Assembly: GCA_964434165.1 (NCBI GenBank)
Contig: CAYSUS010000027.1
Span: forward strand, 1-64,000
Length of the DNA stretch: 64,000 bases
Reading direction: 5' to 3'
Source: CAYSUS01 sp964434165
GTDB lineage: Bacteria > Planctomycetota > Planctomycetia > Pirellulales > Thermoguttaceae
The position numbers and the translations under genes are program-made. The notes under the pieces are model-generated. The model had not been told where the DNA came from, did no database searches, and saw only the letters and a program-made list of their open reading frames with translations. Position 1 is the stretch's first letter; each line of letters begins with the position of its first letter. Shown piece after piece: positions 59,323 through 64,000 of this stretch.

Positions 59323-61056
59323 ATGGCCACGATCCCCGTCTTGCAGGAATCGCAAATTGAGGAGCGCGTGGGGCGGCGCGGCTTCCGGCGGGGCCGCGAG
59401 TATTACCGTGGCGGGGCGGTTATCCACCCCCGCCGACAGGGATCGACGCTGAAGGCCCAGTGCACCGGCTCGCATCCGGTCCCCTACCGGGTCCGGGTGA
59501 CATTCAACCGGCACGAGGTGCTGGAGGCGGAGTGCTCTTGCCCGATCGGCCGCGGCGGCTACTGCAAGCACGTGGCGGCCTTGCTGCTAGCGTGGCGCGA
59601 CCGGCCGCAGGATTTCGCGGAGGTCGAGGAGTTCGACGCCGCCCTTGCCCGATGCAGCCGACGCGAGCTGGCCGATCTGATCAAGGATCTCGTCCACCTC
59701 CACCCGGAACTGGAGGAGACGGTGGAATCGCGCCTGCCGGCCTCGGGCGTGCCCCGCTCTCCGCCCGACCCAGCCGTGTACCGCCGCCAGGTCGCCGCGC
59801 TTCTGGAGCGCGCCGGGCGCGAGGGTGGCATCCGCGTGGAACGGCTGGGCGAGCAGCTCACGGCGATCAAGGAGATCGGCGACGCGTTCATCCGGCAGCG
59901 CGAGTTCGCCGCGGCCTCGGTGATCTATCTGGCCATTCTCTGCGAGCTGTTGGCTCAGGGCCAGGCGCTGGCCGATCGCGAGCCGCCGGTCGCCGCGGTG
60001 GTCGATCCGTGTGTGGAGTCGCTGGGCCATTGCCTGGCCGAGACGCGTCAGGAGACCGAAGCCCGCACGGTCATCCTGCGCACCCTGTTGAGCCTGTACC
60101 GCTTCGACCTGGGGCTGGGCAGCGCGGCACGGCGCGACGTGGTCGAGATCCTCCTCGGCCAGGCCAACGCCCGGGAGAAACGGTTGCTGGTGGAATGGAT
60201 CGAGGCCATGCTCCCCGAAGCCGACAGCGACGCCACGCGCCGGGCGTTGGGCGGCCTGGCTCTGGAACTCGATCCGGACCGGATCGAGTTCGACTCCTTC
60301 GCGAGGCTCTGTCGGGCGAGCGGCCGCGTGTTCGATCTCTGCTACCGGCTGATCGGCATGGGCCGCACCGACGAGGCAGTGCACGAGGCGCGACGCGCCG
60401 ACTCCTACGACCTGTTGCGCCTGGCCGATCTTCTGGCGCTCCGCGGCGAGGCAGGCCGGGCAGAGGCGATCGTCGAGCAACGGCTCGCGTCGGCGGAGAC
60501 CCCGGAGCTCCGCGCTTGGCTCGACGAGCGCCGCAGCGCCGAGCGGGATCGGCTCGCCGCCCTGGAGCTCTCGGAAAAAGTGTTCCGCCTGGAGCCCAGT
60601 TTCGAAAGCTACGCGCGGCTTCGCGGGCTGGGCCGCCGCACGGGGGCATGGGACGGGCTGCACACCCGGCTGCTGCTGTTTCTTGAGCAGTCCGGGCGCG
60701 TGACCCTGCTGGTCCGCATTCATCTGGACGAGAACGACCTGGACCGGGCGATCGCCCTGGTGCGCTGCGGGGGGGGCGAGGAAGGGATGGGCGGGCTGGA
60801 AATGGATGTCGCCCGGGCGGCCGAGCGCTCACGGCCCGCCGACGCGCTGGCCCTCTATCGCGAGCAGGTCGATCGGCTGCTCGCCGGACGCAACCGCGAG
60901 CACTACGCCGAGGCATGCCAGTTGCTGCGCAGGATTCGCAACCTGATGAAGCGGACCGGCGCCGCCCGCTTCTGGGGCAATTACCTGGACGAGCTGCGCG
61001 AGCGCCACCGAGGCCTGCGCGGGTTTGAATCGGAGCTCGAGAAGGCCGAGCTGTAG
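59323..61056 (+). CDS. SWIM zinc-finger protein
   Basis: A 577-residue protein. The N-terminal SWIM zinc finger spans about residues 49-95; zinc ligands are visible in ECSCPIGRGGYCKHVAALLL (CxC...CxH). The rest is an alpha-helical, Leu/Ala/Arg-rich solenoid (LADLIKDLVHLHPELEETVE, FDLCYRLIGMGRTDEAVHEA, YAEACQLLRRIRNLMKRTGA). In bacteria SWIM proteins are often encoded near SNF2 helicases and may bind nucleic acid; no helicase is adjacent here. The start is ATG 59323, with only a modest ribosome-binding site. Confidence 0.88.
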   Translation: MATIPVLQESQIEERVGRRGFRRGREYYRGGAVIHPRRQGSTLKAQCTGSHPVPYRVRVTFNRHEVLEAECSCPIGRGGYCKHVAALLLAWRDRPQDFAEVEEFDAALARCSRRELADLIKDLVHLHPELEETVESRLPASGVPRSPPDPAVYRRQVAALLERAGREGGIRVERLGEQLTAIKEIGDAFIRQREFAAASVIYLAILCELLAQGQALADREPPVAAVVDPCVESLGHCLAETRQETEARTVILRTLLSLYRFDLGLGSAARRDVVEILLGQANAREKRLLVEWIEAMLPEADSDATRRALGGLALELDPDRIEFDSFARLCRASGRVFDLCYRLIGMGRTDEAVHEARRADSYDLLRLADLLALRGEAGRAEAIVEQRLASAETPELRAWLDERRSAERDRLAALELSEKVFRLEPSFESYARLRGLGRRTGAWDGLHTRLLLFLEQSGRVTLLVRIHLDENDLDRAIALVRCGGGEEGMGGLEMDVARAAERSRPADALALYREQVDRLLAGRNREHYAEACQLLRRIRNLMKRTGAARFWGNYLDELRERHRGLRGFESELEKAEL

Positions 61057-61090
61057 CCCCCTTCTCCCCACGGAACACCCCAGGAGGCCG

Positions 61091-61267
61091 ATGATGTCCG
61101 AAGACCAGGCCCCGCGCTGCGAGCAGTGTCCACTCAGAAAGAAGGCCGAGGCGCGGCCCCGCTCGCTAATCGGCATTCTCTGGAAGCTCCACACCTACAT
61201 TTGCCCAGGGTGGAAGTCGTACCAGCGCTGGCTGGCCAGGAAGGCGGAGAGGGATCCCGTCGGATAG
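61091..61267 (+). CDS. Small conserved Cys-containing protein
   Basis: A 58-residue protein starting MMSEDQAPRCEQCPLRKKAE and continuing RSLIGILWKLHTYICPGWKS. The CxxCPLRxK...SxIGxLWxxH...CPGWKxY pattern is one I recognise from short bacterial proteins of unknown function. Three Cys residues could bind a metal or an iron-sulphur cluster. CAGGAGGCCG precedes the ATG, a good ribosome-binding site, and the gene follows the SWIM gene by 34 bases, so they are probably co-transcribed. Confidence 0.75.
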   Translation: MMSEDQAPRCEQCPLRKKAEARPRSLIGILWKLHTYICPGWKSYQRWLARKAERDPVG

Positions 61268-61361
61268 CCGTGCACTCGCGCCGCGCGGTACGCCAAAGGG
61301 GGCGGGCAATCTCCGCGATTCGTGGCCTTCCAACCAACGTGCCTCCCGGAGCTTCGCTCCC

Positions 61362-62819
61362 ATGCGTCGCCACGAGCATCCCGCCCGCGACGCGGCCCTC
61401 GCCGCGCTACAGGCCGAGACGCTGGACGTGCTCGTGGTGGGCGGCGGGATCGTGGGGGCCGGCGTGGCCCGCGATGCAGCCATGCGCGGGCTGCGCACGG
61501 GACTGGTCGAGCAGTACGACCTGGCCTTCGGCACGAGCAGCCGCTCCAGCCGCCTGCTGCACGGGGGATTGAGGTACCTGGCCCAAGGGCGGATCGGGCT
61601 GGTCTATGAGGCCAGTCAGGAGAAGCGAATTCTCCACCGCATCGCCCCCCACCTCGCCCGGCCGCTGGAGTTCCTCTTCCCCACGTATCGCGGATCGGGC
61701 TGGCCCCGCTGGCAGCTTCGCGTGGGGGTGAAGCTCTACGACCTGCTTTGCTGGGGCAAGAACATGGGCCCCTCCGGCAGCCTGAGCCGCGGGCAGACGC
61801 TCGCCCGACTGCCGGGGCTTTCGCCTGAGGGGCTCACCGGCGCGGTCTCCTACTACGACGGCCTGACCGCCGACGCCCGACTCGTGCTCGACACGCTCCG
61901 GTCGGCCGCCGCGGCTGGCGCGGCGGTCGTCAGCTATGCCAAGGCGGAGTCGCCGCGGCGCAACGGGTCGGCGTGGCGGATCGCGATCCGCGACACGCTC
62001 GCGCAAGGAACTTCCGAGGTCGCGGCCCGCTGCGTGATCCACGCCACCGGGCCCTGGGCCGAGCGACTCGCGCCGAGCGGGGTCCGGTTGCGCCTGACCA
62101 AGGGAGTGCACCTGGTGGTCGATCGCGCGCGGATCGATTGCGACGCGGCCCTGGTCCTGGCCGAGGGAAGCCGCATCGTGTTCATGCTCCCCTGGGGCGA
62201 GCGCCTGGTCCTGGGAACCACCGACACCGACTACCAGGGCGAGATCGAGGCCGTGCACACCGAGCGGGAGGACGTCCGCTACCTGCTCGAGCTGGCCGAC
62301 CGCCACTTCCCGGAGGCCGAGCTCACCGAGCGGGCCGTGCTGGCCACGTGGGCGGGGCTGCGGCCGTTGATCTACTCGGGGTGCGGCGGCCCGTCCGACA
62401 TCTCCCGGGCGCATCAGATCCGCGAGCCCCAGCCCGGCTGGATCGACGTGGCCGGCGGCAAGCTGACGACCTACCGACGGATCGCCGAGCAGGCGGTCGA
62501 TCGCGCGGCCGCGCGGGCCGGCCGTTCGATTGCGCCGTGCCGCACGGCCCAGGAGCCGTTGCTTGCGGAACCCGACGCCGCCCGATTCAGCGGCATCCTC
62601 CCGCCGGAGCTCCGTCGGGAGGCGGTCGAGCACTATTGCACCAGGGAGTGGGCCGTGCATCTGGACGACGTGATGGTCCGCCGCAGCAGCTGGCACTACT
62701 ACCTTCCCGACTCGTCTTCGGCCAGTCGCCAGGTCGCCCGGTGGATGGGCGAGCTTCTGGGCTGGAGCGACGAGGAGCGGGAAAAGGAGCTCGCTCGGTA
62801 TGATGAGACGATTCACTGA
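61362..62819 (+). CDS. glpD: FAD-dependent glycerol-3-phosphate dehydrogenase
   Basis: A 485-residue flavoenzyme that oxidises sn-glycerol-3-phosphate to dihydroxyacetone phosphate at the membrane, feeding electrons to quinone. The FAD-binding loop VVGGGIVGAGVARDAAMRGL is at about residue 25; GTSSRSSRLLHGGLRYL is the family flavin signature; WAGLRPLIYSG and DVAGGKLTTYRRIAEQAVD lie in the second half, with the C-terminal helical domain (WAVHLDDVMVRRSSWHYYLP). Its last 20 bases overlap the next gene, a glycerophosphodiesterase, so the two form a glycerol-phosphodiester pathway. Confidence 0.94.
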   Translation: MRRHEHPARDAALAALQAETLDVLVVGGGIVGAGVARDAAMRGLRTGLVEQYDLAFGTSSRSSRLLHGGLRYLAQGRIGLVYEASQEKRILHRIAPHLARPLEFLFPTYRGSGWPRWQLRVGVKLYDLLCWGKNMGPSGSLSRGQTLARLPGLSPEGLTGAVSYYDGLTADARLVLDTLRSAAAAGAAVVSYAKAESPRRNGSAWRIAIRDTLAQGTSEVAARCVIHATGPWAERLAPSGVRLRLTKGVHLVVDRARIDCDAALVLAEGSRIVFMLPWGERLVLGTTDTDYQGEIEAVHTEREDVRYLLELADRHFPEAELTERAVLATWAGLRPLIYSGCGGPSDISRAHQIREPQPGWIDVAGGKLTTYRRIAEQAVDRAAARAGRSIAPCRTAQEPLLAEPDAARFSGILPPELRREAVEHYCTREWAVHLDDVMVRRSSWHYYLPDSSSASRQVARWMGELLGWSDEEREKELARYDETIH

Positions 62820-63630
62820 GCCAGCGGCGCTTGTGCTCATGATGGCGGGCGTACTGCACGCGGGGGGCGCCATGGCTGCCGACACGCCGAAGAGTAAGTG
62901 CCTGATCGTGGCTCACCGCGGCTATGCCGCCGTGGCTCCGGAGAACACGCTGGCGGCGATCGCGGCGGCCGTCGAGGCCGGGGCCGACGCATGCGAGTTC
63001 GACGTCCGCGTTAGCCGCGACGAGCATATCGTCCTGATCCACGACGAGGACCTGAAGCGGACCACCAACGGCCGCGGCAAGGTAGCCGAGAAGACCCTCG
63101 CCCAGCTGCGGCGCCTGGACGCCGGCTCGTGGAAGGACGCGAAGTACGCGGGCGAGCGCCTGCCGACCCTCGACGGGGCCCTGGCGCGGCTGAAGGATTC
63201 CGCCTGCCGGCCGGTCGTGGAGATCAAGGTCGGCGGGATAGCCGAGGAGGTCGTGGCCGCCGTGCGCAAGGCGGGGCTCGTCAACCAAGCGGTCGTGATC
63301 GCCTTCAGCAGGGACGTGGTCACGGAGGTCCGGCGGATTGAGCCCGACATCCGCTGCGGATGGCTTTCGGACGAGAAGGCCAGGGGGACGCCGGCCGAGC
63401 ACGCGGCGTGGCTGGCCGCCCGGGCGGCTGAGTGCGGCACGGACCTGATCGATCTCGACCACCGCATCCTCTCGGCCGAGTTGGTGGCGGAGCTGCGGCG
63501 GCGGGGACTGGAGGTTTGGACCTGGACCGTCGATGACCCGCGTCGGGCCGCCGACCTGGCCCGGTGGGGCGTGCGTGCCATCACCACGAACGACCCGGCC
63601 AGGCTCCGCCCCGGATGCCGCCAGCCCTAG
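62800..63630 (+). CDS. Exported glycerophosphodiester phosphodiesterase
   Basis: A 276-residue GDPD-family TIM-barrel phosphodiesterase that frees glycerol-3-phosphate from glycerophosphodiesters. It has signal peptide AALVLMMAGVLHAGGAMAA and the active-site residues of the family: AHRGYAAVAPENT, the metal-binding ACEFDVRVSRD (E, D) and LIHDEDLKRTTNG. Later blocks LPTLDGALARLK, VVEIKVGG and EVWTWTVDDPRRAADLARWG complete the barrel. Its start (ATG 62800 or 62803) lies inside glpD, with ATGATG there, so expression is translationally coupled. Its product feeds GlpD once taken up; a GlpT-type transporter is not in the window. Confidence 0.93.
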   Translation: MMRRFTEPAALVLMMAGVLHAGGAMAADTPKSKCLIVAHRGYAAVAPENTLAAIAAAVEAGADACEFDVRVSRDEHIVLIHDEDLKRTTNGRGKVAEKTLAQLRRLDAGSWKDAKYAGERLPTLDGALARLKDSACRPVVEIKVGGIAEEVVAAVRKAGLVNQAVVIAFSRDVVTEVRRIEPDIRCGWLSDEKARGTPAEHAAWLAARAAECGTDLIDLDHRILSAELVAELRRRGLEVWTWTVDDPRRAADLARWGVRAITTNDPARLRPGCRQP

Positions 63631-63775
63631 CCCAAAGCGAAGTAGAGCAAGACCGAGACAACAGAGAGAGCATCTCGGTTGACTCATGTTCCGTACGCCC
63701 CGCGATGTGCTCAACGCGCCACAGGGTGCGTGTTCCATCAACCAGCAAATGGGCAAGTCCTCTTTGCGCCATCCC

Positions 63776-64000
63776 CTAGGGCGTTGCGGTCCGCTCCTCG
63801 GCCACGCGGCGGAGCACGGCCGCCACGTCCGGCAGTCGCGCGATACGCTCCAGGCCGTACCGCGCGCGGCGGCGCCAGTTGGGACGTTCGCGCACCGTGC
63901 CGGGCATGTTCTGCTGCCGCGTCTCGCCCCACAGGTCCTCCAGGTTCACCAGCACGGCGGCGGCCCGGCTTCGCGCGAGAAAGGCCAGCGCGGCCGCGGT
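63776..64000 (-). CDS. malQ: 4-alpha-glucanotransferase, C-terminus (partial)
   Basis: The minus strand entering from the right end reads VLVNLEDLWGETRQQNMPGT and then RERPNWRRRARYGLERI before the stop at 63776-63778. This is the C-terminal signature of amylomaltase/4-alpha-glucanotransferase (NLEDLW.E...QNVPGT..ERPNWRR), the GH77 enzyme that transfers alpha-1,4-glucan segments in maltodextrin and glycogen metabolism. Only the last 74 codons are in the window; catalytic residues lie outside. Confidence 0.82.
   Translation of the reverse strand, partial: TAAALAFLARSRAAAVLVNLEDLWGETRQQNMPGTVRERPNWRRRARYGLERIARLPDVAAVLRRVAEERTATP

Overview
The window looks like a stretch of chromosome from a high-GC planctomycete, probably a Pirellulales-type lineage. 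The evidence is the gene content: a DUF1553/DUF1501 pair, a PEP-CTERM protein, DUF1080, DUF1593, DUF1569 and GYF-domain proteins, Uma2, PQQ beta-propellers, and zinc-ribbon membrane proteins beginning MPIEFRC. Base composition is strongly GC-rich, so most long opposite-strand frames are shadows of real genes. No rRNA, CRISPR array, intact insertion sequence or prophage was seen. Assignments come from reading the sequence and recalling families; no database search was run.

Layout. 1-53 is the first codons of carB, leaving the window on the minus strand. 279-4343 holds three zinc-ribbon membrane proteins, an M50 site-2 protease and a decayed GxxExxY gene. 4900-8865 carries a four-S1-domain RNA-binding protein, a CheW-REC-HPt protein and a tiny membrane protein. 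8917-18360 has a PEP-CTERM protein, a DnaJ-like protein, a MazG-like pyrophosphohydrolase, a frameshifted conserved gene, a DUF1593 protein, an uncharacterised gene and a secreted NPFD-repeat protein. 19359-21767 has a secreted hypothetical, rpmA and obgE, with rpmA and obgE separated by a hairpin. 22071-34017 is rich in exported proteins: a glycoside hydrolase-like protein, DUF1569, a secreted propeller-like protein, a heparinase-like protein, a methyltransferase-PQQ fusion and a DUF1080 protein.

34272-37545 contains Uma2, an LRR fragment, an antitoxin-like fragment, a PflX-type radical SAM protein, tRNA-Ile2(CAU) and, beside the tRNA, a wrecked tyrosine integrase. 37853-45351 is the most interesting locus: a compact minus-strand operon of two asparagine-synthetase-family enzymes (one with a degenerate glutaminase domain), two MttB-superfamily methyltransferases and a SAM methyltransferase, with a good sigma70-type promoter and a leader hairpin. 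This is a candidate undescribed biosynthetic or catabolic pathway. 46043-52026 is a secreted DUF1553/DUF1501/PPC operon. 52851-55973 is an ECF sigma factor followed by a large anti-sigma-like protein. 56560-61267 has a secreted hypothetical, a HEAT-repeat protein, a SWIM zinc-finger protein and a small Cys-containing protein. 61362-63630 is glycerol-3-phosphate dehydrogenase overlapping an exported glycerophosphodiesterase. 63776-64000 is the C-terminus of malQ, entering from the right on the minus strand.

A recurring theme is gene decay. At least six relics lie in apparent intergenic spacers: GxxExxY, sialate esterase, LRR, antitoxin-like, integrase and a terpene-cyclase-like C-terminus. Short dispersed repeats accompany them.
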